From Thermoplasma sp. (lineage in GTDB: Archaea > Thermoplasmatota > Thermoplasmata > Thermoplasmatales > Thermoplasmataceae), in the NCBI RefSeq assembly GCF_008709555.1, contig NZ_VYIJ01000012.1:1-42549 (forward strand): a stretch of DNA of 42,549 nt, read 5' to 3'. Within the stretch, counting starts at the first letter, position 1. Every line of letters starts with the position of its first letter. Shown here piece after piece: positions 17,155-26,347 of the stretch. The notes beneath the pieces were generated by a model. That model was not told the DNA's origin, ran no database searches, and worked only from the letters and a program-made list of their open reading frames with translations. Both the position numbers and the translations under genes were made by a program.

Positions 17155-18048
17155 TCATTCACGGATCCGGTAATGGATCGTGTATTTCCTCTGGCCTGAT
17201 GCAGAGAACCCCATCTTTCTATAGAGATCCATAGCAGGGTTACTCTCTGAAACGATGAGTGATACCGATCTGTAGCCCAGATCCTGCAGCTTCCTCGCAG
17301 CCAGTGACATCATTGCCGATGCTATGCCCTTCCTGCGGTACTGAGGATCGACAAAAATATCTGAGAAGTATGGATCATCCGATCCCTCGTATTTCACAGA
17401 TATTAGACCGGATCTTATGCGATCTTCCATGAGCACCAGGCTTGCCTCCCTTATCAGGCTTGTCTCTGAACCCATGATCTCATCTGCCAGGTATTTTATC
17501 CGCATCTCCCTCGATTTAGGAAGGAGAACCTGATCCTCCGTTCCGGAGAAGGCCAGGAACTCAGCATCAGAGAATTCTGGGATCAACCTCTCTTCGAATT
17601 TGGAAAATGAAAGGTCGGAACGCTTTTCTGGGATCGATGCAAGATCGGCCTTCATGCGTATCCGCGACATGGTGGAATAGCCCCTGATCTTCAGTACGCT
17701 CTCTGCAACGCCTCCGCCGTTGAATATTTCGTCAAGGAAAACGCTCCTGCCGTCGCCGTTGATCTCGATCCATGAGATCAGGTTTGACAGCCTGGCCTCA
17801 TTGCAGTATTTTGGGTCAAGAAAACCGATGTTTCCGATGATCCTGTCACCATAAACAGAATCAACGTAGAAGGCATAGGCGACAACATCGTTGTCATGAA
17901 GGAGAACGCGGTTCTTTATTTCGTTGTTCGTCAATCTATCCACAAGGATCCTGAATTTGGACTCATTTGTTATGTCAGGATAGTTCTTTTCAACGAAATC
18001 TATATATGGCTTGAGTATCAGGTCCCACCTGAGCTTTACATTTTCCAT
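17155..18048 (-). CDS. GNAT-family N-acetyltransferase, two-domain
   Basis: The 297-residue protein has a complete C-terminal GNAT domain (about 150-297). It includes the acetyl-CoA pyrophosphate-binding loop 'QYRRKGIASAM' and the end-of-domain signature 'NPAMDLYRKMGF'. The N-terminal half (about 1-145) resembles a degenerate GNAT module, with strands such as 'VVAYAFYVDS' and 'IIGNIGFLDP' but no acyl-CoA loop. The acceptor substrate is unknown; relatives acetylate protein N-termini, amines or antibiotics. CTTAAAAGG about 26 bases before the ATG supports a leaderless transcript. It is divergent from malic enzyme. Confidence 0.85.
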   Translation of the reverse strand: MENVKLRWDLILKPYIDFVEKNYPDITNESKFRILVDRLTNNEIKNRVLLHDNDVVAYAFYVDSVYGDRIIGNIGFLDPKYCNEARLSNLISWIEINGDGRSVFLDEIFNGGGVAESVLKIRGYSTMSRIRMKADLASIPEKRSDLSFSKFEERLIPEFSDAEFLAFSGTEDQVLLPKSREMRIKYLADEIMGSETSLIREASLVLMEDRIRSGLISVKYEGSDDPYFSDIFVDPQYRRKGIASAMMSLAARKLQDLGYRSVSLIVSESNPAMDLYRKMGFSASGQRKYTIHYRIRE

Positions 18049-18132
18049 ATATATTCCCTATCATGATTTCCTTTTAAGATAAAACGATGATCTTCATTCG
18101 TCATTGCTATACGGTGTTTGTCGTAGAAAGCA

Positions 18133-18140
18133 TTTAATAA
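18133..18140 (+). promoter_or_regulatory. TATA box for malic enzyme
   Basis: TTTAATAA is centred about 25 bases before the ATG at 18161. This rules out the upstream in-frame codons, which lie before or inside the promoter. Confidence 0.55.
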
Positions 18141-18160
18141 TTGACGGTTATCTTTCTGCG

Positions 18161-19507
18161 ATGATAATGGAAGATCAGGAAAGAACCGAGCGATACAATG
18201 AAGACGCGCTCAGGTACTCTGAGTACTTCAAGGGAAAGATACAGACAATATCAAAGGTTCCTGTTCGAAGTCTGGATGATTTTTCAATATGGTACACGCC
18301 GGGTGTAGCTGCTGTTTCAAAGAAGATAGCTTCCGACCCGGATCTATCCTTTGAACTTACAGGCAGATGGAATTCTATCGCCATACTCACGGATGGTACA
18401 AGGGTCCTTGGCCTGGGAAACATAGGGCCAGAGGCTGCCATGCCCGTTATGGAGGGGAAGGCGCTCATATTCAACTATCTCGGAGGCGTTAACGCCATAC
18501 CGGTACCCATAAGGGTCAAATCAAGAGAGGAGTTTGTAGGTGTTGCCAAGGCGCTCGAGCCATCCTTTGGCGGAATAAACCTTGAGGATATAGAGAGCCC
18601 GAAATGCTTCTTCCTTCTCGAGACACTGCAGAAGGAGATGAACATACCTGTCTGGCATGACGATCAGCTTGGAACGGCGTCAATAACGCTGGCAGGCGTG
18701 ATAAATTCCCTTAGGATCGTTGGGAAGAAGATTGATCAGGTCAAGGTAGTCTTCAACGGCGCAGGTGCTGCTAACATTGCAGCGGCCTACCTGTTCAAGG
18801 CTGCCGGTTTCAAAATGAAGAACATGATCCTAGTGGATTCGAAGGGGATACTGCATCCAGAACGCGAAGACATAGACTCTCTTATGATAAACAACCCATG
18901 GAAGTACCAGCTGGCCATAGAGACAAACGGAGAGAGGGTAAAGGGAGACCTTTCAAACGCAATAGAGGGTGCTGACCTGCTTATATCGGCGGCAAAATCC
19001 GGACCAGATACCATAGACAGCAGGCTGGTGAAGCGTATGAACAGCGATGCCATAGTATTCGTTCTGGCAAATCCGATACCAGAGATGTGGCCTCAGGAAG
19101 CCAAGGAGAACGGGGCAAGGATAGTCGCCACCGGAAGAGGCGATTTTCCAAACCAGATAAACAACAGCCTTGTATTTCCTGGGGTTTTCCGTGGGGTTCT
19201 GGATGCCAGGGCTAAGGGTGTTAACTTCGATGTCATGGTGGCTGCTTCGTACGAGATAGCAAACTTCGTCGAGGATCCGACTGAAGAAAAGATAGTGCCG
19301 ACGATGGAGGAATGGGAGCTGTATCCCCGCCTTGCTTCCGCAGTTGCGTCCAAGACCGTAGAGCTTGGACTTGCCAGGAAAAACGACAGCAAGGAGGGTT
19401 TCTACAGGCGTGCTAGAGAGATTATTGAAAGCAACAGGAATATCTATTCGAAGCTTATGGATCTGGGTCTAATAAAGAGGATGCCAAATGGTGAACACAA
19501 AGATTAG
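18161..19507 (+). CDS. Malic enzyme (malate oxidoreductase, decarboxylating)
   Basis: This enzyme converts malate to pyruvate, CO2 and NAD(P)H, linking the TCA cycle to gluconeogenesis and acetyl-CoA supply. The 448-residue chain is the short prokaryotic form. It shows 'IWYTPGVAAVSKKI' with the catalytic-type Tyr45, 'MEGKALIFNYLGGVNAIP', the metal-binding 'VWHDDQLGTASI', the dinucleotide loop 'FNGAGAANIAAAY' and 'ALANPIPEM'-like 'VLANPIPEMWP'. The frame stays open to 18104, but the TATA box position fixes the start at 18161. The last 20 bases overlap the following acetyltransferase gene, so the two are co-transcribed. Confidence 0.95.
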   Translation: MIMEDQERTERYNEDALRYSEYFKGKIQTISKVPVRSLDDFSIWYTPGVAAVSKKIASDPDLSFELTGRWNSIAILTDGTRVLGLGNIGPEAAMPVMEGKALIFNYLGGVNAIPVPIRVKSREEFVGVAKALEPSFGGINLEDIESPKCFFLLETLQKEMNIPVWHDDQLGTASITLAGVINSLRIVGKKIDQVKVVFNGAGAANIAAAYLFKAAGFKMKNMILVDSKGILHPEREDIDSLMINNPWKYQLAIETNGERVKGDLSNAIEGADLLISAAKSGPDTIDSRLVKRMNSDAIVFVLANPIPEMWPQEAKENGARIVATGRGDFPNQINNSLVFPGVFRGVLDARAKGVNFDVMVAASYEIANFVEDPTEEKIVPTMEEWELYPRLASAVASKTVELGLARKNDSKEGFYRRAREIIESNRNIYSKLMDLGLIKRMPNGEHKD

Positions 19508-19976
19508 AAGGATGAAAAAGGAAGACCTCCCCGAGGTCATGGACGAACTGCTTAGGCTCAAGAGGTTGAATTCTGAGTTCGACTGCTCATTCACAGTATC
19601 AGAGGAAGCCCGGCCGGACATAGAGAATTACCTGATGAAGATACTGAACGACGAGTCGCATGTTCTGCTGGTGGCCGAATACTCATCCAAGGTTGTCGGG
19701 ATACTGATAGCAGACATTCTGTTCAGGATTTACTACACACCAAAATACGAAGCAAGAATAAGAGAGTTCTACGTCATGCCGGAATACAGGAGGAAGGGTA
19801 TAGGCCGGATGCTCATAGACGAACTCAGGAACACGCTGAAGGAGAAGGACATAATACTCATAACCGCTGAGTTTCCGTCGCTGAACCTAATAGCGCAGGA
19901 CTTCTACAAGAAGATGGGTTACCGTGAGATAGTATCCATATATGGTCAGACATCAACAAATGGGCCATGTCCCTGA
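19488..19976 (+). CDS. GNAT-family N-acetyltransferase (RimI-like)
   Basis: The 162-residue single-domain acetyltransferase has the core order of the family: 'IRRMKKEDLPEVMDELLRL' at the N-terminus, 'VLLVAEYSSKVVGILIAD' (central strands), the acetyl-CoA loop 'PEYRRKGIGRMLID' (about 102-115) and 'AQDFYKKMGYREI' near the end. The acceptor is unknown; protein N-terminal acetylation is common for archaeal RimI-like enzymes. It starts inside the end of the malic enzyme gene, so expression is coupled. Hairpins and a T-run follow its stop. Confidence 0.9.
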   Translation: MVNTKIRRMKKEDLPEVMDELLRLKRLNSEFDCSFTVSEEARPDIENYLMKILNDESHVLLVAEYSSKVVGILIADILFRIYYTPKYEARIREFYVMPEYRRKGIGRMLIDELRNTLKEKDIILITAEFPSLNLIAQDFYKKMGYREIVSIYGQTSTNGPCP

Positions 19977-19980
19977 TCTG

Positions 19981-20029
19981 GCAGGAATTACCTGCATAAT
20001 TTTGCCGAACATATGTTCGGCATATTTTT
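19981..20029 (+). terminator. Two hairpins plus T-run after the malic enzyme/GNAT operon
   Basis: GCAGG-AATTA-CCTGC (19981-19995) is followed by a perfect 20-base palindrome: TGCCGAACAT (20003-20012) joined to ATGTTCGGCA (20013-20022). A T-run follows at 20025-20029. The position just past the GNAT stop suits a terminator. The palindrome is also about 50 bases upstream of the next gene's expected start, so an operator role is the alternative. Confidence 0.6.
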
Positions 20030-20074
20030 CTTCAAATACATAAATTATTTAACTGGATATTTGATATTCAATGT

Positions 20075-20623
20075 ATGAAGCCAGCGTTGATAGTCGTCGA
20101 TATGGTCAACGAATTCGTTCATGGAAGGCTCGCGACGCCTGAAGCGGTCAGCACTGTTGATCCTGCAAGAACGGTCGTACAGTCGTTCAGGAAATTCCGT
20201 CTTCCTGTGATATACGTCAGCGATGGCCATTATCCCGATGATCCTGAGATTCGGATCTGGGGCCGGCACTCGATGAAGGGGGACGAAGGATCAGCCGTGA
20301 TAGATGACCTGAAGCCCTCTCCAGCTGACTACATCATTGAAAAACATGCCTACAGCGGCTTCTACGGAACAAATCTCGACATGGTGCTGAGATCGCATGG
20401 AATTGATACGGTTGTCCTGATCGGGCTAGATGCCGACATATGCGTGAGGCATACCGCGGCAGATGCACTCTACAGAAACTATGGCATAGTCGTCGTGGAG
20501 GACGCGGTGGCCGCCAGGATTGACAGGAACTGGCGGGACTATTTCACAAGGGTGTACGGCGCAACCATAGTAAGATCTGATGAAATAGAAGATATTCTAT
20601 CCCATGTTCATATAGAGACATAA
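20075..20623 (+). CDS. Isochorismatase-family hydrolase, probably N-carbamoylsarcosine amidase
   Basis: This 182-residue cysteine hydrolase has the full catalytic triad of the family: Asp9 in 'LIVVDMVNEF', Lys90 in 'IIEKHAYSGF' and Cys123 in 'LDADICVRHTA'. A D-x-H pair (Asp50, His52) and His65 lie where nicotinamidases bind metal. The family includes nicotinamidase, isochorismatase and N-carbamoylsarcosine amidase. I recall that the T. acidophilum protein (Ta0454) was structurally studied as an N-carbamoylsarcosine amidase, which releases sarcosine, CO2 and ammonia. TTATTTAA at 20045-20052 gives a leaderless mRNA. The 3' end overlaps the convergent glycerate kinase gene by 16 bases. Confidence 0.88.
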   Translation: MKPALIVVDMVNEFVHGRLATPEAVSTVDPARTVVQSFRKFRLPVIYVSDGHYPDDPEIRIWGRHSMKGDEGSAVIDDLKPSPADYIIEKHAYSGFYGTNLDMVLRSHGIDTVVLIGLDADICVRHTAADALYRNYGIVVVEDAVAARIDRNWRDYFTRVYGATIVRSDEIEDILSHVHIET

Positions 20624-21867
20624 GCAATGATGAGATCAGATACGTTGTTTCCTGTTCTTCCGGTCATGATCGCAGATCCATACTTCGACAGTAGAGTGTA
20701 GCTGTCGTTGTTGCTTAGGGCTTCTTCTATCTCTTCCTTGCTTATTTTTGTTCTCAACGTGGAATCCACTATACCTCCGGCGGCGGGACTGATCCCGTCT
20801 ATCCCGTCCGTTCCTATGCTTATGAAGAGGAAGTCTCTGAACGTGCATTTCTTCAGGAATAGCAGCGAGAGTTCAAGGTTCCTCCCACCTATGCCCTTAC
20901 CTCTCACATTGACCGTCGTCTCTCCGCCCATCACCATCCAGAATGATCTTCCCTTTATCTTAGATATCGAACCTGCCATTTCCAGTATGCTATCCGAGAC
21001 CTTCTCCACGTCTCCACTTATGCCCGATCCGATCGAGACGATGGGTTCTCCAACGTATGATTCTATCCTCCTTACGAAGTCCCTGTTTGAGAGAATGATC
21101 TTCATCTGAACCTTTCTGAAGTACTCATCCTCTATCTGTGTAGTCTTGAGGAAGCGTTTAATATCGATCCCTATGACGTCCTTGAACTTTTCGTACACAG
21201 CTCCAGGATCTATCTTGTTCTCAGATAGCGGCCCAGACGCTATTATGGAAACGTCATCACCTGGAACATCCGATATTATGTATGCAAAGACGCTGGCGGG
21301 GTATAGCAGTTTCGCAAGCTTTCCGCCCTTAACCGCGGACAGGCAGGATCTTATCGTATTCAGCTCATATATATCCGCAGAGGCCTGCATCATCTTCTTT
21401 GATATCTCTGATATCTGATCTATTGTTATTCCATCCTCAGGCACCTCAAAGAGCGATGATCCGCCTCCAGATATCAAAACGATGACCGCATCATTTGGCC
21501 CGGGTTTTATCCTTGAAAGCAGCGTACGCGATGAAGATACCGACAGGCTCGACGTGTATGGATGGGTACCACGCAGTATCTCAAGCTCAGGGAAACCACT
21601 GACATCCTGATCTGCAGGTATTATTATTCCCGCGTATGCCAGTCTGCTCTTCACATGATCGCGTACGCCCTCGTACATCTCGTATGAGGCTTTTCCGAAT
21701 CCCATGACGAAGATCCGTGAATACCTTGATATATCTAGATCCTCAACGGATCTGCCCATCACCTTTGCGGGATCCAGATCCTCGAACGTGCGCTTCAGTA
21801 TATCTAGTATGAACTGCCTCCTGTCGTTTGTGTAGATCTCCCTTGCATTCCTGAAGGTGAAGGCCAT
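20608..21867 (-). CDS. Glycerate 2-kinase (MOFRL/GK-II family)
   Basis: This enzyme phosphorylates D-glycerate to 2-phosphoglycerate, the late step of the non-phosphorylative Entner-Doudoroff pathway that Thermoplasma uses for glucose. The 419-residue chain has the N-terminal Rossmann-like domain with 'VMGFGKASYEMYEGV' and 'VLISGGGSSLFEVP' (about 131-144). The C-terminal MOFRL domain has 'GRSFWMVMGGETTVNVRG', 'GGRNLELSL' and 'ISIGTDGIDGISPAAGGIVD'. I recall the T. acidophilum enzyme being characterised as Ta0453m. TTATTTACG on the minus strand (21894-21886) about 26 bases upstream makes the ATG at 21867 a leaderless start. Confidence 0.94.
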   Translation of the reverse strand: MAFTFRNAREIYTNDRRQFILDILKRTFEDLDPAKVMGRSVEDLDISRYSRIFVMGFGKASYEMYEGVRDHVKSRLAYAGIIIPADQDVSGFPELEILRGTHPYTSSLSVSSSRTLLSRIKPGPNDAVIVLISGGGSSLFEVPEDGITIDQISEISKKMMQASADIYELNTIRSCLSAVKGGKLAKLLYPASVFAYIISDVPGDDVSIIASGPLSENKIDPGAVYEKFKDVIGIDIKRFLKTTQIEDEYFRKVQMKIILSNRDFVRRIESYVGEPIVSIGSGISGDVEKVSDSILEMAGSISKIKGRSFWMVMGGETTVNVRGKGIGGRNLELSLLFLKKCTFRDFLFISIGTDGIDGISPAAGGIVDSTLRTKISKEEIEEALSNNDSYTLLSKYGSAIMTGRTGNNVSDLIIAYVSI

Positions 21868-22068
21868 GATTCGTCAGTATTTCGCCGTAAATAATGATTC
21901 CCTTTTATGATGTGCGGGTCTATGCTATCTATTATACATTGACGGATTCTTAACGAGTTTCCATGACTTTCCAATTCTCCCACAGTATTGTCTGATGGAG
22001 TACGGCCAGACGATGGTTCGACTTGAATTTTGAAAAAGTATATCATTCGCTTAAGCATTAATGGTTTT

Positions 22069-23400
22069 ATGGTCGAATTCAAGAGCAGCCATCCTGCTTT
22101 TGACCAGATGAAGATAACGCCCACATTCGTCGAAATCACTATTTTGTCTTCCATGGGCGTCTTCATGGATGGCTTCAGCCTTTCCATCTTCTCGGCCGCG
22201 CTAACCTATCTCCAGTCATACATACTCGTAAGGGCAATATTCGTATCGCTGGCGGCCTCCGCCATATACATCGGAATGTTCCTCGGTAGCTTCACGATGG
22301 GGCATCTCTCAGACAGGATCGGGAGAAAGAGGATGTACACCTATGACCTGGCCATCACAAGCATTTTCCTGGTTTTGACTGCTTTATCGGCAAACTTCTA
22401 TGAGTTCTTCATATTCGAGTTGCTGGCGGGCATAGGCATAGGCGCGGATTATCCGCTCAGCTCTTCGATCGAGGCGGAATTTTCTCCAAGGAGATCCAGA
22501 GGGCGTTTCCTCGTCTTCAACATATTCATGTGGACCATCGGATCCATAGTGTTCTATGTCATATCGATACCACTCATCTACAGGTTTGGTTCCGACTCCT
22601 GGCGCTGGATGTACGGCGTGGGCGCCATAGTCCCGGTTATAGTGATACTTGCAAGGCGTGCCCTCCCCGAGAGCCCGTACTGGCTGGTGAAAGAGGGCAA
22701 GGATAGCGAAGCGAAGAAGATAGCGGACGACATGGGAAGGGAAGCCGGCTATACGGACGTCGATCTTCCAAAGGTTGAGAAGGGATCGAGCTCCTTCAGA
22801 TCAGTTTTCTCCGGGTCATATCTCCCGCTGATAATATTCGCAAGCATAGCATGGTTTTCGTACGATGTTTCAAGCTATGGCGTCTGGAATTACACTCCAT
22901 CGATATTCGTGTCCGTTGGCGTTTCAGCCGTTAACAGTATTCTTTCAACGTTGCTGGAGGATCTGCCTGTCATAGTCGGATTCATAATATGCCTCATACT
23001 CATAGAGCGTGTTGGACGCAAGATACTGCAGTCCGTTGGTTTCGGCCTGGCTGGCGTATCCCTGCTCTCCTTCGCGCTCTACGCCGACCACAGGACGCTG
23101 CCGTTCATAATGCTCTTCACCGCTTTCGCCATGATGCACCTTTTCCACAACATAGGCCCTACAAACCTAACTTACGTGTATCCAGTGGAGATATTCCCGA
23201 CAAGGATAAGGGGAACGGCCATGGGCATAGCCACAGCAGCATCCAGGATCGGTGCGATACTGGGCGTATTCGCGTTTCCGCTTATAACACAGAGCATGGG
23301 CATGTCAGCAAGCCTGATGTTCTTCGCAATCTTCGAGTTCGTGGGCTTCATCGTGACGGTTATGCTTGCTCCGGAAACTAAGGCGAAGCCGATAGCATAA
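22069..23400 (+). CDS. MFS transporter, sugar/metabolite:H+ symporter type
   Basis: The 443-residue protein has twelve predicted membrane helices in two halves. The MFS loop-2 signature 'GHLSDRIGRKRMY' is present, as is 'PESPYWLVKEGK' after TM6 and 'YPVEIFPTRIRGTAMG' in the second half. These are typical of the sugar porter / metabolite:H+ symporter group. Proton-driven uptake fits an acidophile; the substrate cannot be read. The frame is open to a TTG at 22030, but the TATA-like GTATATC near 22040 puts the transcript start at the ATG at 22069. It is divergent from glycerate kinase. Confidence 0.88.
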   Translation: MVEFKSSHPAFDQMKITPTFVEITILSSMGVFMDGFSLSIFSAALTYLQSYILVRAIFVSLAASAIYIGMFLGSFTMGHLSDRIGRKRMYTYDLAITSIFLVLTALSANFYEFFIFELLAGIGIGADYPLSSSIEAEFSPRRSRGRFLVFNIFMWTIGSIVFYVISIPLIYRFGSDSWRWMYGVGAIVPVIVILARRALPESPYWLVKEGKDSEAKKIADDMGREAGYTDVDLPKVEKGSSSFRSVFSGSYLPLIIFASIAWFSYDVSSYGVWNYTPSIFVSVGVSAVNSILSTLLEDLPVIVGFIICLILIERVGRKILQSVGFGLAGVSLLSFALYADHRTLPFIMLFTAFAMMHLFHNIGPTNLTYVYPVEIFPTRIRGTAMGIATAASRIGAILGVFAFPLITQSMGMSASLMFFAIFEFVGFIVTVMLAPETKAKPIA

Positions 23401-23430
23401 CCGATAAATATAATATCCTGATCTTGGCAC

Positions 23431-24531
23431 GTGGTGATACTGGTAAATCCGTCCATACTGGAGTCTTCCTTCATACCAGACAGACTCATAGCCAGGGACG
23501 GTGAGATAGACAGGATAATGGAGACCGTTATCAAGCCTACCAGGAATGGGATAACAACAAACCTCATTCTCTACGGTGATTCAGGTACGGGCAAGACGGT
23601 CACCATGCGGTACCTGGCCAGGGAGATCAGGGATCCTTACGTCATTTACGTGAACGCCATAGCATACAGGTACGTGAAGAACGTGCTCATAGATTTTCTT
23701 TCAAAATTTGGCATAATCGTTCCAGAGAGATCGTCATACGCGAGCCTGTTCACGAGGATCGAGAGCCTCATGAAGGATCAGGGGAAGAACGTGATCCTGG
23801 TAATAGACGAGGCAGCAAACATATTGAAGAGCGATTATGATGGCCTCTATTACCTCTTCAGATCCAAGGACTCGTTCGACGTTAATATATCCACGATATT
23901 CGTCGTCATGGAGGATCCAACCATACTCTTCGATGCCAAGATCAGGAAATCCTACGGCATGTTCGGTGAGATAAAGTTCAGGAGATACACGAAGGCAGAG
24001 ATATACCAGATAGTGATGAACCGTGCGGTGCAATCCCTCACGGATGGTGGATACGATGATGACGTGCTTGACTACATTGCAGAGGTATCGGCCGAATACG
24101 GAAGCGCACGTGTTGGCATCGATATACTTGCGAAGGCCGCTCATATCGCAGAATACAGGAGATCACCAAAGATAAGCTTCGACGATGTCCGGGCTGCGAG
24201 ATCCATGATAAGCCCATTCGTCACGGAGAGCAAGCTTGCATCCATGGACTATGAAGACCTGATTGTGCTACTCGCGGTATGCAGATGCCTCTCCACTGCA
24301 AGATTCACGGATGTGGAGTGTGTTTCCAGGAATCTTGGGGTTATATCGGAACAGTACGGAAAGAAAGACATAAATCTGTACGAGAGAATAAGGCGACTGG
24401 AAAACAACGGCATAATAAGTTCATCCATAGAGGGGCAGGGCCGTGGCGAGGGCGTGAAGAAGGTCATAAGTATCTACGACATTCCCATCAGCGTGCTCAC
24501 CGAGAAGATTGAAAATCTTCTAAACGCCTGA
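23431..24531 (+). CDS. cdc6: Orc1/Cdc6 replication initiator ATPase
   Basis: This AAA+ ATPase recognises replication origins and helps load MCM. The 366-residue protein shows Walker A 'GDSGTGKT' (49-56), Walker B 'VILVIDEAAN' (121-130), a Sensor-2 region near 'YGSARVGIDILAKA', and a C-terminal winged helix (about 275-366; 'LLAVCRCLSTARFTDVECV', 'YERIRRLENNGIISSSIEG'). It starts at GTG 23431 or 23434, with ATAAATAT about 26 bases upstream. No origin-like repeats fit in the 30-base gap upstream. Its last 35 bases overlap the convergent PolB2-like gene. Confidence 0.95.
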   Translation: MVILVNPSILESSFIPDRLIARDGEIDRIMETVIKPTRNGITTNLILYGDSGTGKTVTMRYLAREIRDPYVIYVNAIAYRYVKNVLIDFLSKFGIIVPERSSYASLFTRIESLMKDQGKNVILVIDEAANILKSDYDGLYYLFRSKDSFDVNISTIFVVMEDPTILFDAKIRKSYGMFGEIKFRRYTKAEIYQIVMNRAVQSLTDGGYDDDVLDYIAEVSAEYGSARVGIDILAKAAHIAEYRRSPKISFDDVRAARSMISPFVTESKLASMDYEDLIVLLAVCRCLSTARFTDVECVSRNLGVISEQYGKKDINLYERIRRLENNGIISSSIEGQGRGEGVKKVISIYDIPISVLTEKIENLLNA

Positions 24532-26347
24532 CCTTGCTGTCCTGTGGGAACAGGAAGTTGATCTCATCAAATGCGCGCTTCAGGCACCTTGTATAGTACC
24601 CGTAATCTATATCACTTTCTTCGTTTGTGTCCACGATCTTTCTCCTTTCATCAACGACGTAGTAGTTTATCATCTGGCCAGGCGCCGCTTCATCTCCGTT
24701 AAGAAGATCAAGCGCCGACCTTGTCAGGTTTCTTACATGGTATTCGTCTGGCCTCCTTGTTACCCTCCTGGAAACAAGGAAGTAGGAACGCGGGAAATGC
24801 CTGATGTTCCTCAGGTAACTGGATTCCAGATCCATTATCTCCCTGCGTTTCTCCACTATACAGTGTATATCCGTGCATTCGGACAAAATTTTCAGGGCAT
24901 CCATCTGAAAGACCTTGCACAGATCCGGCACATCTGAACGCCTGATCATGATCCCGCGTATCTTGTATCTCCCGGAAATATCGAGACCGAAGTATCTGGA
25001 TGGAGACCCAGTGCCGTCACGTTCTGGAAGAAATGCTATCCACCTGTAATGCCCGCTCAGGACTATGTCTATACGGGTGCGCCGCCTTATCTCTGAAAGG
25101 ACCCTATCTATGCTGCCAGATCCTCTTATCCAGAGGGAGTCCACTATGCCATGTATCATCTCAAAGCCATTTTCGTGCGCAACTGCTATGGCCTCGGCCA
25201 GGACCTTCCTTCCAAGTTCCGTTATCCTCTCATGCACCTCTATCTTTCCGAACTTTGCGTTCTTGTATCCTGTGTATCCAAACGACGTCAGGAGAAGCCA
25301 TTTCAGAGCAACGTTCCTACTGTGGTATACATCGCTGTCGCCGTCCATTCCCTTGTAGAAAAGTCTCCTGTTCAGCAGGCCTTCCAGGGCCTCCGGAAGG
25401 AAACTTATGTGACCTGGCGTCAGATCGTACCTGACTATTATGCTGGGATACATCGAGGAAAAATCGATCTCATAGACGTCATCATAAACGCCCGGAATCG
25501 GCTGGAATATCAGGCCACCCCTATCCTTCTCCATCATCTCATCCTTGGTCTTCGGGCTCTCATGATCGTCCTTCTTGAACGGGACAAGCATGCCCTTCCT
25601 GATTGCTTCCGCGAGCTCCATGGATGATACCGCTGTTCCAGGCGTCACTATTGACACGTACAGCGGCGGGAGGTATGATACCCTTGAAACCTCATATATA
25701 CCGCTTAGGCCGCTTTCCGCATAGAAGAATGACCTTGAGTTTATGGCTATCTTGTCCGCTATGTCCAGGTATGCATCCCGGTATGATATCTGACCATACG
25801 ATGTGTACGATCTTCCAGGGTAGTACCTCACACGAAAACCTAGGGCCATGATCTTCCTGTAGAATTCATCCGTACCATCGTAGACGATCACATGGGAATC
25901 CATCAATCGATCGTAGATCCTGCCATCGGCCATAGACTCCCCATCCACAGTACAGTGCCCATTTTTGCACTCAACTATCGCCACGTTCAGATCCGGATCA
26001 GGATCGTACAGGCTCTGCATATCAAAGAAAGAAAGCCCGCTGGAGGCCATGAACCTCAGCACGGGATCTATGTCCGCATTGTATACCCTGTACTTTCTGC
26101 CGTACCCTATGTAAGAGAATATTATCTCGCCTATACGCCTTGCACGTGATGGCCTGACCCATATCTTTATGCCATCCCTGTAACCGTATATATCCGGCAT
26201 CGTGCTGTACTCGTACTTCAGTCTGGTCGAATCAAGCTGTGAGTAAAGAGCCTCAACATCGTATTCATCCCCAGTTACGAATATCCATGATGTGTTCTGG
26301 AATACCTTCTTCCTCACATGAATGCCGTCGTACTCGTACAGCGTCAC
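24497..26347 (-). CDS. B-family DNA polymerase of PolB2 type with degraded catalytic motifs
   Basis: This 616-residue PolB homologue is shorter than replicative PolB (about 780). Motif A 'EIDFSSMYPSI' (293-303) is intact with Asp295. Motif B 'KWLLLTSFGYTGYKNAKFG' is recognisable from Lys349. Motif C is 'HGIVDSLWI' (399-407), so the first Asp of the usual Y-G-D-T-D-S is Ile401 and only Asp403 remains. The exonuclease domain is also altered: 'SFFDMQSLYDPDPDL' (106-120) stands where D-I-E is expected (Glu to Gln), and 'VIVYDGTDEF' stands for the Y-N-x-x-x-F-D motif. These are hallmarks of archaeal PolB2. Relatives have been linked to DNA-damage tolerance. It is translated 4 bases overlapping the small gene upstream. 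Confidence 0.88.
   Translation of the reverse strand: MTLYEYDGIHVRKKVFQNTSWIFVTGDEYDVEALYSQLDSTRLKYEYSTMPDIYGYRDGIKIWVRPSRARRIGEIIFSYIGYGRKYRVYNADIDPVLRFMASSGLSFFDMQSLYDPDPDLNVAIVECKNGHCTVDGESMADGRIYDRLMDSHVIVYDGTDEFYRKIMALGFRVRYYPGRSYTSYGQISYRDAYLDIADKIAINSRSFFYAESGLSGIYEVSRVSYLPPLYVSIVTPGTAVSSMELAEAIRKGMLVPFKKDDHESPKTKDEMMEKDRGGLIFQPIPGVYDDVYEIDFSSMYPSIIVRYDLTPGHISFLPEALEGLLNRRLFYKGMDGDSDVYHSRNVALKWLLLTSFGYTGYKNAKFGKIEVHERITELGRKVLAEAIAVAHENGFEMIHGIVDSLWIRGSGSIDRVLSEIRRRTRIDIVLSGHYRWIAFLPERDGTGSPSRYFGLDISGRYKIRGIMIRRSDVPDLCKVFQMDALKILSECTDIHCIVEKRREIMDLESSYLRNIRHFPRSYFLVSRRVTRRPDEYHVRNLTRSALDLLNGDEAAPGQMINYYVVDERRKIVDTNEESDIDYGYYTRCLKRAFDEINFLFPQDSKVRRLEDFQSSR

Noticed and set aside
23401-23430. 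Replication origin beside cdc6
   Set aside because: The upstream gap is only 30 bases and the downstream side overlaps another gene. No repeated origin-recognition boxes are visible.
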